A stretch of 64,000 nt of DNA, from NCBI GenBank assembly GCA_004298505.1, contig SCRO01000116.1:1-64000 (forward strand). The letters run 5' to 3'. The notes beneath the pieces were generated by a model that saw only the letters and a list, made by a program, of their open reading frames with translations, was not told the origin of the DNA and did not search any database. The position numbers were made by a program, and so were the translations under genes. The stretch is from Rhodanobacter sp. (lineage in GTDB: Bacteria; Pseudomonadota; Gammaproteobacteria; Xanthomonadales; Rhodanobacteraceae). Shown piece after piece: positions 38,708-48,112 of this stretch. How positions within the stretch are numbered: the stretch's first letter is position 1; every line of letters starts with the position of its first letter.

Positions 38708-41700
38708 ATGAATGTCTCCGGCCCGTTCATCCGCCGCCCGATTGGCACCTCGTTGCTGGCCATGGGACTCTTTGTCGGCGGCATGCTCTGCTACTTCCTG
38801 CTCGGCGTGGCGGCGCTGCCGAACATGCAGTTTCCGGCCATCTTCGTACAGGCCAGCCAGGCCGGCGCCGATGCCAGCACCATGGCCTCGACCGTGGCCG
38901 CGCCGCTGGAGCGGCACCTGGGCCAGGTGCCCGGCATCACGCTGATGCGCTCGCACAGTGCCGAGGGGAGCACCTTCGTATTCATGCTGTTCGATACCGG
39001 CACCGATCTGAACTCGTCCGCGCGCGAAGTGCAGGCGGCGATCAACGCGGCCATACCGGACCTGCCCAGCGGCCTCAACGGTGCGCCCAGCTACCAGAAG
39101 GCGAACCCGAACGACGACCCGGTGATTGCGTTCGCGTTGACCTCCGACACGCAATCGGCGGCCGATCTCTACAACGTCGCCGATTCGCTGCTGGCACAGC
39201 GCTTGCGCCAGTTGCCCGGCGTGTCGTCGGTGGAGATCGCTGGCGCGGCGACACCCGCGATCCGTGTCGACGTGAACCTGCGTGCGCTTAACGCGATGGG
39301 CATTTCGCCGGACCAGCTGCGCAACGCGTTGACCGCGGCCAACGTCACCGCACCGCAGGGGTTTCTCAGCAACGGCAAGACCCGCATGGCGGTCGATGCC
39401 ACCACCGCGCTGCACGACGCGGATGACTTCGCCAGCCTGGTGATCGCCAGCCACAACGGCACGCCGGTGCGATTGTCCGATGTGGCGCACGTCTACGCCG
39501 GCACCGAGGATGCCTATCAGGCTGCATGGTTCCGTGGCAAGCCAGCGGTGCTGATGTACGTCTACAAGAAGTCCGATGCCAATGTCATCGCCACGGTCGA
39601 CCGGGTCAAGGCACAGTTGCCACCGCTGCGCAGCTTCCTGCAACCGGGCACCGAACTGACGCCGTTCTTCGACGGCACGCCGACCATCCGCGCCTCGCTG
39701 CGCGAAGTGCAGGCAACCCTGCTGATCTCGTTGGCCATGGTGATCCTGACGATGGCGCTGTTCCTGCGCCGGCTCGCGCCGACCCTGATCGCCGCAGTGG
39801 CGGTACCGCTGTCGCTGGCCGGCGCCTTCGTGGTGATGTACATCCTCAACTACACGCTGAACAACCTGACGCTGCTGGCGCTGGTGATCGCAATCGGCTT
39901 CGTGGTGGACGATGCGATCGTGGTGATCGAGAACATCATCCGGCACATCGACGACGGCATGAGCCGGATGCAGGCCACGCTCGCCGGCGCGCGCGAGATC
40001 GGGTTCACCATCATCTCGATCACCGCCTCGCTGATCGCGGTGTTCATCCCGCTCTTGTTTGCCGGCGGCATCACTGGCATGTTCATGCACGAGTTCGCGG
40101 TGACCCTGGTGGCGGCGATCGTGGTGTCGGCGGCGGTGTCGTTGACGCTCACTCCCGCGCTGTGCGGGCGCTTCCTCGGCGCGCATCGTGTGCGCGAAGC
40201 ACGCGACCGCCAACCGGCAAAACCACATGCACTGGACCGGTTTCATGCCGGCATGCTGCGCGTCTACAGCAGGGCCCTGAATTTTTCGCTACGCCACGCC
40301 CTGCTGTTCGCGCTGACTCCGCTGGCACTGATCGTGGCCACCCTCTATCTGTTCACCGTGGTCAAGACCGGGCTGTTCCCGCAGCAGGACACCGGCCTGA
40401 TCTGGGGTCGCGCCAATTCCAGTGCCACGGTGTCGTTCGACGAAAGCCGGCAACGGCTGCAGCGGCTCACCGCGATGCTGTTGGCCGACCCCGACGTGGC
40501 CAGTGTGGGTGCACGCCTGGGCAGCAGCCGGCAGGGCACCAGTGGTTCGTTCAACATCGACCTGAAGACCCGCGCCGAGGGGCGCAAAGACAACACTTTT
40601 GCCGTGCTGGCGAGGTTGAGTGCGAAAGCCGCCAAGTATCCCGATCTGAACCTGCGTCTGCGGCCGGTGCAGGATCTGCCTAGTGCTGGCGGTGGTGGCA
40701 CCAGCCAGGGCGCGCAATACCAGATCTCGCTGCAGGGCAACGACCTGGCCAGCCTGCAGTTGTGGCTGCCCCGACTGGTCGCCGAACTGAAGAAGAACCG
40801 CATGCTGCGTGATGTCGGCAGCGATGTGGACGAGGGCGGTTTGCGCCAGAACATCGTGATCGACCGCGACAAGGCAGCGCGGTTGGGCATTTCCGTGGGC
40901 GCGGTTGACGGCGCGCTGTATGACGCCTTCGGCCAGCGCCGGGTATCCACCATCTATTCGGACATCAACCAATACCAGGTAGTGGTCAACGCCTTGCCTG
41001 CGCAGACCGCCACGCCAGATGCGCTCAATCGCATCTACGTGAGATCGAACAGCGGCAAGATGATCCCGATCACCGCCTTTACCCGACAGGAGCCAAGCCT
41101 GGCGCCCTCGGAGATCACCCACGAGAACCAGTACACGACGATGGATCTCAGCTTCAATCTCGCGCCCGGCGTGAGCATGGGCCAGGCCTTGCAGATCATC
41201 CAGTCGACGGCCAGCAACATGCGCATGCCCGGTGACATCAAGCTCAATGTCGGTGCCGATTTCCGCCGCTTCCAGCAATCGCAGAGCGGCATGCTGTGGC
41301 TGGTGCTGGCCGCGGTGGTCACCGTCTACATCGTGCTGGGGATGCTGTATGAAAGCCTGATCCACCCGGTGACGATCCTCTCTACCCTGCCGGCCGCCGG
41401 TGTTGGTGCCCTGTTGGCGCTGTGGCTGACCAACACCGAGCTGTCGGTGGTGGCGCAGATCGCGCTGGTGCTGCTGATAGGCATCGTCAAGAAAAACGCG
41501 ATCATGATGATCGACTTCGCCCTGGTCGCCCAGCGCGAACACGGCAAGAACCCCCTCGAAGCCGTGCGCGAAGCCTGCCTGGTGCGCTTCCGCCCGATCA
41601 TGATGACCACCATGGTGGCGATCCTCGCCGCGCTGCCGATCGCCATCGGCCTGGGCGAAGGCAGCGAACTGCGCCGCCCGCTCGGCATCGCGCTGATCGG

Positions 41701-41857
41701 CGGCCTGCTGATCTCGCAAAGCCTGACCCTGCTCAGCACGCCGGCGCTGTATGTGATTTTCTCGTGCCTCGCAGCGCGGCGCAAGGCGTGGAGTGCGCGG
41801 CGGCGCGAGCGCAGGGCGGTGCGTCGGCGGCTGACGGAAGCCCAAGTCAACGGATGA
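38708..41857 (+). CDS. RND multidrug transporter, second pump subunit (MdtC-like)
   Basis: Inner-membrane exporter of 1,049 residues: SGPFIRRPIGTSLLAMGLF at the start, VIAIGFVVDDAIVVIENIIRH with the proton-relay aspartates, GIVKKNAIMMIDFALVAQRE near the end. Substrates of MdtABC-type pumps in E. coli include bile salts and novobiocin; here unknown. The 156-bp gap after the first pump gene has no terminator that I see, so the three genes are probably one transcript. Its stop marks the left border of the defence island. Confidence 0.9.
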   Translation: MNVSGPFIRRPIGTSLLAMGLFVGGMLCYFLLGVAALPNMQFPAIFVQASQAGADASTMASTVAAPLERHLGQVPGITLMRSHSAEGSTFVFMLFDTGTDLNSSAREVQAAINAAIPDLPSGLNGAPSYQKANPNDDPVIAFALTSDTQSAADLYNVADSLLAQRLRQLPGVSSVEIAGAATPAIRVDVNLRALNAMGISPDQLRNALTAANVTAPQGFLSNGKTRMAVDATTALHDADDFASLVIASHNGTPVRLSDVAHVYAGTEDAYQAAWFRGKPAVLMYVYKKSDANVIATVDRVKAQLPPLRSFLQPGTELTPFFDGTPTIRASLREVQATLLISLAMVILTMALFLRRLAPTLIAAVAVPLSLAGAFVVMYILNYTLNNLTLLALVIAIGFVVDDAIVVIENIIRHIDDGMSRMQATLAGAREIGFTIISITASLIAVFIPLLFAGGITGMFMHEFAVTLVAAIVVSAAVSLTLTPALCGRFLGAHRVREARDRQPAKPHALDRFHAGMLRVYSRALNFSLRHALLFALTPLALIVATLYLFTVVKTGLFPQQDTGLIWGRANSSATVSFDESRQRLQRLTAMLLADPDVASVGARLGSSRQGTSGSFNIDLKTRAEGRKDNTFAVLARLSAKAAKYPDLNLRLRPVQDLPSAGGGGTSQGAQYQISLQGNDLASLQLWLPRLVAELKKNRMLRDVGSDVDEGGLRQNIVIDRDKAARLGISVGAVDGALYDAFGQRRVSTIYSDINQYQVVVNALPAQTATPDALNRIYVRSNSGKMIPITAFTRQEPSLAPSEITHENQYTTMDLSFNLAPGVSMGQALQIIQSTASNMRMPGDIKLNVGADFRRFQQSQSGMLWLVLAAVVTVYIVLGMLYESLIHPVTILSTLPAAGVGALLALWLTNTELSVVAQIALVLLIGIVKKNAIMMIDFALVAQREHGKNPLEAVREACLVRFRPIMMTTMVAILAALPIAIGLGEGSELRRPLGIALIGGLLISQSLTLLSTPALYVIFSCLAARRKAWSARRRERRAVRRRLTEAQVNG

Positions 41858-42081
41858 GCTTCCGTCGGCTCGATGTGAATCTGAATTCATATTTTCGACA
41901 CTGCGAACATTCCACGAAGACGTGCGGTATGCGGAACCGATATCGCAGCCAGCGCGCACGCAGAAGCTTTCCCATCGTTGCTGCCCTGCAACGATTCTTT
42001 GCGTGAGACCGCGTAGCGTCATACAGTCCGCAAGGTAGTATTTACGGTTGCACGCCGGAACTTGCAGGAATCAGGGGCGAC
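41858..42081. other. Border of the defence island
   Basis: 224 bp between the RND operon and the restriction gene. It is lower in GC than its neighbours and must hold the promoter for the restriction gene. No integrase, tRNA or attachment-site repeat was recognised here. Confidence 0.35.
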
Positions 42082-44820
42082 ATGGAAAACCAGTTCTTCG
42101 AGCGGCCGATCCTCAATTCGCCGTACGACTACCCAGCCCATCACTGGGAACTCGACAAAAGCGGCCAGCCCACCCAGAAGGTGCTCGACAGCCGTCGCAC
42201 GGCTGACTTCGTCACGCCCATTCCCAAACCGCGCAAGCACCAGGGCAAAGCTGAACAGGCCAGCCTGCTCTTCAACGAAGGCAAGGGGCTCTCGTCCGAC
42301 GTCATGGCCATGTTGATCGCCTGGCAGACTGTCAACGCCGTGCGTCACCCCAACAGCAAACGCTTCACCCGCGGCTTTTTGATTGTCGCCCCCGGCATCA
42401 CCATTCGGGACCGCCTGCGCGTGCTGCAGCCGAACGATCCGTACAGCTATTACAAGAGCCGCGAGCTGGTGCCCGCTGACGTGATGGGCGACCTGGAGCG
42501 TGCCAAGATCGTCATCACCAACTACCACGCGTTCAAGCCACGCGAGCGGCTGGAGCTGTCCAAAGGTGGCCGGCGTTTGCTGCAGGGTAAAGATGGCGCA
42601 CCCCTCGAAACGCGGGAAACCGAAGGTCAGATGATCCAGCGCGTCATGCCCGACCTGATGGGCATGAAAAACATCCTGGCCATCAACGACGAGGCCCACC
42701 ACTGCTATCGGGAAAAGCCCGGCGCCACCGACCTTGACGAGCTGAAGGGCGACGACAAGGAAGAAGCGAAGAACAACAACGAAGCCGCCCGCCTGTGGAT
42801 CTCCGGTCTGGAAGCGGTCAATCGCCAGCTCGGCATCAACCGCGTCATCGACCTGTCCGCCACACCGTTCTTCCTCAGCGGCTCGGGTTATGCCGAAGGC
42901 ACCCTGTTCCCGTGGACCATGAGCGACTTCTCGCTGATGGATGCCATCGAATGCGGCATCGTCAAGTTGCCGCGCGTGCCGGTGGCCGACAACATCCCCG
43001 GTGGCGAAATGCCCAAGTTCCGCGAGCTGTGGAAGCACATCGGCAAGAAAATGCCGAAGAAGGGCCGCGGCAAGGGCAAGGCATTGGACCCGCTCAGCCT
43101 GCCGGTGGAACTGCAGACCGCGCTAGACGCCCTGTACGACCACTACGCGCGAACGTTCGAACTGTGGAATGAGGCCGGCATCCGCGTGCCGCCGTGCTTC
43201 ATCGTGGTATGCCAGAACACCGCGATCTCCAAGCTGGTGTACGACTACATTTCCGGCTTCGTGCGCGAGAACGACGACGGCAACGGCGAACTCATCAATG
43301 GCCGCCTGCCGCTGTTCCGCAATTTCGACGAACACGGCAACGCCATCCCGCGCCCGCACACCTTGCTGATCGACAGTGAGCAACTGGAATCAGGCGATGC
43401 GCTGGACAAGGATTTCCGCACCATGGCGTCCGACGAACTCGAACGTTTCAAGCGCGAGATCATCGCCCGCAACAACGACCCGCGTGCTGCGGATGCCATC
43501 ACCGACCAGGACCTGCTGCGCGAAGTCATGAACACCGTCGGCCGCGCCGGTCACCTGGGCGAGTCCATCCGCTGCGTTGTCTCGGTGTCCATGCTCACCG
43601 AAGGCTGGGACGCCAACACCGTCACCCACGTGCTCGGCGTACGTGCCTTCGGCACGCAGTTGTTGTGCGAACAGGTCATCGGCCGCGCGTTGCGCCGCCA
43701 GTCCTACGAACTCAACCAGGAGGGCCTGTTCGACGTCGAATACGCCGACGTGCTCGGCATTCCGTTTGACTTCACCGCCAAGCCGGTGGTGGCACCACCG
43801 CAGCCGCCGCGCGACACCGTACAGGTCAAGGCTGTGCGTCCCGAACGTGATGCCTTGGAGATCCGCTTTCCGCGCGTGCTTGGTTACCGCGTGGAACTGC
43901 CCGAGGAGCGCCTGAGTGCCAATTTCGACGACAACTCGGTGCTGACGCTGACCCCGGACCTGATCGGCCCCTCCATCACTCGCAATGCCGGCATCGTCGG
44001 CGAAGGCATCGACCTCAGTCCCAAGTATCTGGGCGACATGCGCCTGTCCACCGTGCTGTTCCACCTGACCCAGCGGCTGCTCTACACCAAATTGCGCGAT
44101 TCCGACCAGCATCCCCGCCTCAACCTGTTCGGTCAGGCCAAGCGCATCACCCGCCAGTGGTTGGACACCTGCCTGGTCTGCAAGGGTGGCACCTACCCGG
44201 CGCAACTGATGTACCAGGAGCTGGCCGACATGGCCTGCAACAAGATCACCGCCGCCATCACTCGCGCCCACATGGATCAGCGGCCCATGAAGGCCATGCT
44301 CGACCCGTACAACCCGGTCGGCTCCACCCGCCACGTCAACTTCCACACCTCACGTACCGAGCGCTGGGAAACCGATGCGCGCCGCTGCCACGTCAACTGG
44401 GCCATCCTCGACAGCGATTGGGAAGGCGAGTTCTGCCGTGTCGCCGAAGCCCATCCGCACGTGCGCGCATACGTCAAGAATCGTAACCTGGGTCTGGAAG
44501 TGCCGTACCGCTTCGGCTCCAAGAACCACATCTACATCCCCGACTATATCGTCCAGGTGGACGATGGACAGGGCGACGACGATCCGCTCAACCTCATCGT
44601 CGAGATCAAGGGCTACCGCCGCGAGGACGCCATCGAAAAGAAAGCCACCATGGACACCTACTGGGTGCCCGGTGTCAACCATCTCGGCAGCCACGGCCGT
44701 TGGGCCTTCGCCGAATTCACCGACGTCTACGCCATGCAGGAAGACTTCGCCAAGAAGATCGAGGCTGAGTTCGACAAGATGATCCGAGTAGTCACCGAAG
44801 ACACAGCCACGGAGGCTTGA
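42082..44820 (+). CDS. Type III-like restriction helicase/nuclease (Res) lacking its Walker A block
   Basis: Res-like protein of 912 residues, of the widespread family that travels with a Mod methylase and a UvrD-type helicase. DEAH-type motif II is INDEAHHCY, motif III LSATPFF, motif VI QVIGRALRRQ, and the C-terminal nuclease is IPDYIVQVDDG followed by LIVEIKGYR (PD-ExK type). However, the N-terminal part jumps from FNEGKGLSS straight to VMAMLIAWQTVNAVR. In relatives I recall, about 100 residues lie between, ending in an ATGAGKT-like Walker A immediately before VMAM. No P-loop is seen anywhere else. The deletion is in frame, so a protein can be made, but ATP binding and therefore restriction should be lost. 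Confidence 0.75.
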   Translation: MENQFFERPILNSPYDYPAHHWELDKSGQPTQKVLDSRRTADFVTPIPKPRKHQGKAEQASLLFNEGKGLSSDVMAMLIAWQTVNAVRHPNSKRFTRGFLIVAPGITIRDRLRVLQPNDPYSYYKSRELVPADVMGDLERAKIVITNYHAFKPRERLELSKGGRRLLQGKDGAPLETRETEGQMIQRVMPDLMGMKNILAINDEAHHCYREKPGATDLDELKGDDKEEAKNNNEAARLWISGLEAVNRQLGINRVIDLSATPFFLSGSGYAEGTLFPWTMSDFSLMDAIECGIVKLPRVPVADNIPGGEMPKFRELWKHIGKKMPKKGRGKGKALDPLSLPVELQTALDALYDHYARTFELWNEAGIRVPPCFIVVCQNTAISKLVYDYISGFVRENDDGNGELINGRLPLFRNFDEHGNAIPRPHTLLIDSEQLESGDALDKDFRTMASDELERFKREIIARNNDPRAADAITDQDLLREVMNTVGRAGHLGESIRCVVSVSMLTEGWDANTVTHVLGVRAFGTQLLCEQVIGRALRRQSYELNQEGLFDVEYADVLGIPFDFTAKPVVAPPQPPRDTVQVKAVRPERDALEIRFPRVLGYRVELPEERLSANFDDNSVLTLTPDLIGPSITRNAGIVGEGIDLSPKYLGDMRLSTVLFHLTQRLLYTKLRDSDQHPRLNLFGQAKRITRQWLDTCLVCKGGTYPAQLMYQELADMACNKITAAITRAHMDQRPMKAMLDPYNPVGSTRHVNFHTSRTERWETDARRCHVNWAILDSDWEGEFCRVAEAHPHVRAYVKNRNLGLEVPYRFGSKNHIYIPDYIVQVDDGQGDDDPLNLIVEIKGYRREDAIEKKATMDTYWVPGVNHLGSHGRWAFAEFTDVYAMQEDFAKKIEAEFDKMIRVVTEDTATEA

Positions 44821-44962
44821 GCATGCATCGCAACTTCGACGATTTATGTGTCCCCGCTCTGTTATCCCGGCGCACGCCGGGATCCAGCGCCTGTGGTTCT
44901 CGGAACCATTCTCCCGAGACCGGGAAAATGGTCGGAGTGATGCCGGGGTACCGCGCGGGGTG

Positions 44963-44994
44963 CGACCATCTTGTTGACGTCAACAAGATGGTCG
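44963..44994. promoter_or_regulatory. Perfect 32-bp palindrome
   Basis: A loopless dyad whose right half is GTCAACAAGATGGTCG and whose left half is its exact reverse complement, centred on GACGTC. Loopless symmetry of this length favours a dimeric DNA-binding protein or a cleavage/recombination site over an RNA hairpin. It lies upstream of the NYN-Mod genes. Confidence 0.7.
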
Positions 44995-45067
44995 ACCTGA
45001 ACCTGGATCGCCTCTGTTCGGCTAGCTGGGTGCGAGGTGTCTGCTGTCTACGCCGCCCGCAACAAAT

Positions 45068-45110
45068 CAATAGCGCTGCTATTGACCAAATCGTCAGCCG
45101 CCGGTACCGT
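45068..45110 (+). promoter_or_regulatory. Candidate promoter overlapping an inverted repeat
   Basis: TTGACC at 45082-45087 and TACCGT at 45105-45110 are separated by 17 bp. The -35 box overlaps the right arm of CAATAGC-GCT-GCTATTG (45068-45084), where a repressor could act. The -10 match is weak (3 of 6). Confidence 0.3.
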
Positions 45111-45235
45111 AAGCCGCACATCCGCCCCTTGGCAGTACGCCCGCTCAACTATCCTGAGCGTGAGCCGACCCCTTGGGGCTTTCTTTTTTCCGACACTGGA
45201 AAAACGAGGGCGGCCCCTTCGCAAGAGAGGTCGCC

Positions 45236-46102
45236 GTGACCACGCGCCGCATCGCGATCCTCATCGACGGCGGCTTTTTCCTCAAGCGTCTGCCGCGTCT
45301 CGTCAAACCCGAGTTTTGCGCTACGCCAGATGGTATCGCCGGCTGCATACGTCATCTATGCTGCAACCATGTGAAGAATCTCACGGGTTGTAGCAGCAAC
45401 GACTGGAATACACACGTCTATCGCATCTTCTACTACGACGCGATTCCCTACGACGGCAAGGCACACCACCCGATCGACAACCGCTCGATCGACTTCGCCA
45501 AATCAGATGTCGTCACCCAGCGACTGGCGCTGTTCGACTGTCTGCGCAGACAGCGCAAGGTGGCGCTGCGGCTCGGCAAGGTCAATCGCGATCATGACTG
45601 GGCCATCAAGCCGGAGCTGACCAAGAAACTGTTGCACACGCGCACGGCGCTGGATGTCCTGTCCCGCTTGCCGGAACCGTCGCCAGCCGACGATGTCGCC
45701 GCGCCCGTCACGTTGACGCTTTCCAGCGACGAGCATCGCAACCTGCTCGCGCTGCGCGCTGCCTGGCAAAGCCTTGATGGCGGCTCGGTCGCGCTCGGCC
45801 TGCGCCAGAAAGGCGTGGACATGCGCATCGGCGTCGACATTGCAGCGCTCGCGCTCAAGAAACAGGTGGACACCCTGGTCCTCGTCGCCGGCGACAGTGA
45901 CTTTGTCCCTGCGGCCAAGCTCGCGCGCCGTGAGGGTATCGATTTCATTCTCGATCCGCTCTGGCAGCAGATCAACGCCGATCTGTTCGAACACATCGAC
46001 GGACTGCATTCTGGCCTGCACAAGCCCGGCCAGACGCACGTCGCCCCACAGCCGGCGCAGGGCGCTGCCGCAACGAACCAAGAGCATGCCGATGGCCCGT
46101 AA
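45236..46102 (+). CDS. NYN-domain (LabA/DUF88-like) putative RNase
   Basis: 288 residues. ILIDGGFFLKR gives the first acidic residue of the PIN-like NYN fold, and GVDMRIGVDIAALALKKQVDTLVLVAGDSDFVP gives the others; the order and spacing fit NYN nucleases. The C-terminal 25 residues are low complexity. The GTG start at 45236 follows AGAGAGG; the ORF-track start 45173 reads through the terminator-like T tract. It overlaps the Mod start by 11-17 bp, so it is coupled to the methylase. NYN proteins process RNA; in an R-M locus its role is unknown (a damage-response effector is one possibility). Confidence 0.75.
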   Translation: MTTRRIAILIDGGFFLKRLPRLVKPEFCATPDGIAGCIRHLCCNHVKNLTGCSSNDWNTHVYRIFYYDAIPYDGKAHHPIDNRSIDFAKSDVVTQRLALFDCLRRQRKVALRLGKVNRDHDWAIKPELTKKLLHTRTALDVLSRLPEPSPADDVAAPVTLTLSSDEHRNLLALRAAWQSLDGGSVALGLRQKGVDMRIGVDIAALALKKQVDTLVLVAGDSDFVPAAKLARREGIDFILDPLWQQINADLFEHIDGLHSGLHKPGQTHVAPQPAQGAAATNQEHADGP

Positions 46103-46826
46103 ACCCACCACCCCCAAGACCATCGCCACCCTCAAGCACAAAGAGGCCAGGCGCAAGAACATCCCCACCGCCGAATACCAGTCGGTGATGCAGAAGGAGG
46201 AGCAGGCGCCGGTCAAGGTCGCCTACGCGCGCACCGCCAAGGGGCTGGACGAGGAGAAGCAGGCGCGCAACCGCGACCTCGATCCGCAGTTGGTCTGGCG
46301 CGGCAAGGACCAGCAGGACTGGTCGGACCTGGTGGTCAACGCGCCGCCGCTGTACATCCAGGAAAAGGTCAACCCCAAGGTCTTGATCGACGACCTGCAG
46401 CGCGAAAGCCAGGCCGGCGCGCAGATGCAGTCCGGCGCCATGGCCGACCTGTTCGGCGACTTCAACGGCCTGCCCGAAGGCGCCGACAAGACCGACTTCT
46501 ACCAGTACGACGGTAACTGGCAGAACCGCATGATCCTCGGCGACTCGCTGCAGGTCATGGCCAGCCTGGCCGAGCGCGAGGGTCTGCGCGGCAAGGTGCA
46601 GTGCATCTATTTCGATCCGCCCTACGGCATAAAATTCAACTCCAACTTCCAGTGGTCCACCACCAGCCGCGACGTCAAGGACGGCAACGCGGAGCACATC
46701 ACCCGCGAGCCGGAGCAGGTCGAGGCGTTTCGCGACACATGGCGCGACGGCATTCATTCCTTACGTCGAAGTGGCACCGAGTCGGATCAAACTCCGGGCC
46801 TACCGTGGTCGGAGACTGCTCGATGA
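46086..46826 (+). pseudogene. Type III-like DNA methyltransferase (Mod), N-terminal fragment
   Basis: About 225 residues of true Mod sequence: an N-terminal KPTTPKTIATLKHKEARRKNIPTAE-type start, then MILGDSLQVMASLAERE and the catalytic motif IYFDPPYGIKFNSNFQ. After TWRDGIHS (about 46760) the family sequence stops abruptly and a short foreign tail leads to TGA at 46824-46826. The AdoMet-binding FxGxG-type region and target-recognition domain are missing. The matching C-terminal end reappears at 48113. The cut-off N-part keeps DPPY but cannot bind cofactor normally. Confidence 0.8.
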
Positions 46827-47743
46827 AATTCTGGGTTGGAGTTACTGATAACCGTTGGTACGAGTTCCTTGCGCAACGGCGCTTGGACGAAGTCAACTTC
46901 TGGCAGCCGAGCGCAACTCCACCTTTCAAGGGAGCTCCGGTAGGTATGCCTTTTCTGTTCAAGCTGAAGCGGCCGAACAACCATATCGCAGGAGGTGGTT
47001 TCTTCGTTACCTATAGCACGTTGCCAGTGCCTTTGGCGTGGGAGATTTTTGGTGAAAAAAACGGGGCAGCGGCGTTGGACGAATTCTTCGCACTACTGGG
47101 CCCGCTTGCGTCTGGCCGGGGGCTGAGTGGCGCCATCGGCTGCACGGTACTAACGAATCCATTTTTCCTTCCTGCTGAAAGGTGGGTAGAGCCACCAGGT
47201 TGGGCACCGAATATCGTGCGCGGAAAGATGTATGAAACCAGCTTGGATGATGGATCAGCGTTGTGGGCTGCTGTCGCGCGAAGCCTTAGCCAAGAGAGGG
47301 CCCAGGTGATGACGCCAGAAGGAATCAGCGAGGAGGAAGCGAAGTATGGACCCGCTGTGCTGGTATCGCCGAGGTTGGGCCAAGCATCCTTCAGAGTGCT
47401 GATTACAGATGCCTACAAACGCCGATGCGCTATTACTGGGGAAAGTACCCTCATCGCACTCGAGGCAGCTCACATAGTTCCATACGCGCATGAGGGTACG
47501 CACGACGTACGCAATGGCCTCCTTCTCCGAGCAGACTTTCATCGTTTGTACGATGCTGGCTTAGTCTCCGTAACGCCAGGGTTGCGCATCAAGATAAGTC
47601 CACGAATCCATGAGGCTTATTTCAATGGGAAGGCGTATTACCGAATGAATGATGCCTCCTTGACACAGATTCCTGACCGCCCGGAACAGCGACCTGACCC
47701 GGACCGCCTCAACTGGCATTACAAGAATTGCTTTCAAGCATGA
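46823..47743 (+). CDS. HNH endonuclease with a PUA/EVE-like N-terminal domain
   Basis: 306 residues. The C-terminal half holds the HNH_2 core: RCAITGESTLIALEAAHIVPYAHEG followed by NGLLLRADFHRLYDAGLV. The N-terminal MKFWVGVTDNRWYEFLA...PFLFKLKRPNNHIAGGGFF resembles PUA/EVE-type readers of modified bases (my fold guess). A modified-DNA-dependent, Type IV-like restriction role is therefore plausible. Its base composition is clearly lower in GC than the flanking Mod pieces. The ATG overlaps the TGA of the Mod fragment (ATGA), and the MazG-like gene starts 9 bp after its stop. Confidence 0.75.
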   Translation: MKFWVGVTDNRWYEFLAQRRLDEVNFWQPSATPPFKGAPVGMPFLFKLKRPNNHIAGGGFFVTYSTLPVPLAWEIFGEKNGAAALDEFFALLGPLASGRGLSGAIGCTVLTNPFFLPAERWVEPPGWAPNIVRGKMYETSLDDGSALWAAVARSLSQERAQVMTPEGISEEEAKYGPAVLVSPRLGQASFRVLITDAYKRRCAITGESTLIALEAAHIVPYAHEGTHDVRNGLLLRADFHRLYDAGLVSVTPGLRIKISPRIHEAYFNGKAYYRMNDASLTQIPDRPEQRPDPDRLNWHYKNCFQA

Positions 47744-47752
47744 GGGTTGGTC

Positions 47753-48103
47753 ATGTTGGTCATCACCGATGAAATCGTGCAGCAACTTCTCGAATTTCGG
47801 AGAGTACGAGAGTGGAAGCAATTCCATACCCCGCGAAATTTGGCAGCTTCGCTCGTGATTGAGGCCTCGGAGCTGCTTGAGTGCTTCCAGTGGGCTCGGG
47901 ACGCGGAACTACCTGATCTTGTTGCCCGTGAGCAAGAACACATTGAGGACGAGCTTGCTGACGTCGCGATTCTCTTGACCTATCTGTGTGTGGATATGGG
48001 GGTGGATATCGGCTCAGCCATGAAGCGCAAGATTCAGAAGAACAATGAGAAATATCCCGTAGAGCTTGCCCGCGGAAATGCCAAGAAATATGACCGGCTT
48101 TGA
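47753..48103 (+). CDS. MazG-like nucleotide pyrophosphohydrolase
   Basis: 116 residues, all-alpha MazG/dCTPase family. ASLVIEASELLECFQW and EDELADVAILLTYLCVDMG give the ExxE...ExxD metal-binding pattern. Such enzymes hydrolyse (d)NTPs, often aberrant or modified ones. It follows the HNH gene in the same lower-GC block; the last base of its stop precedes the point where Mod sequence resumes. Pairing with a putative modified-DNA nuclease suggests one module: one protein attacks modified DNA, the other the modified precursors (hypothesis). Confidence 0.75.
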   Translation: MLVITDEIVQQLLEFRRVREWKQFHTPRNLAASLVIEASELLECFQWARDAELPDLVAREQEHIEDELADVAILLTYLCVDMGVDIGSAMKRKIQKNNEKYPVELARGNAKKYDRL

Positions 48104-48112
48104 TCAAACTTT

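Larger units (their letters stand above)
44821..45235. other. Res-NYN intergenic region rich in palindromes
   Basis: 415 bp with no convincing gene; the 140-codon frame in the track runs through a REP hairpin and other palindromes. Contents: a REP-type hairpin (44864-44883, ATCCCGGC/GCCGGGAT), a perfect 32-bp dyad (44963-44994), an inverted repeat CAATAGC-GCT-GCTATTG, a possible promoter, and a CCCCTTGGGGCTTTCTTTTTT tract near 45167-45187 that could terminate a short transcript. Confidence 0.5.

Noticed and set aside
35285-42022. Long antisense ORFs opposite the two RND pump genes
   Set aside because: Very rich in His, Gln, Arg and Gly, without ribosome sites; mirror images of the GC-rich sense codons.
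44817-45239. 140-residue ORF between Res and the NYN gene
   Set aside because: Runs through a REP hairpin, the 32-bp palindrome and a T-tract; no family resemblance.
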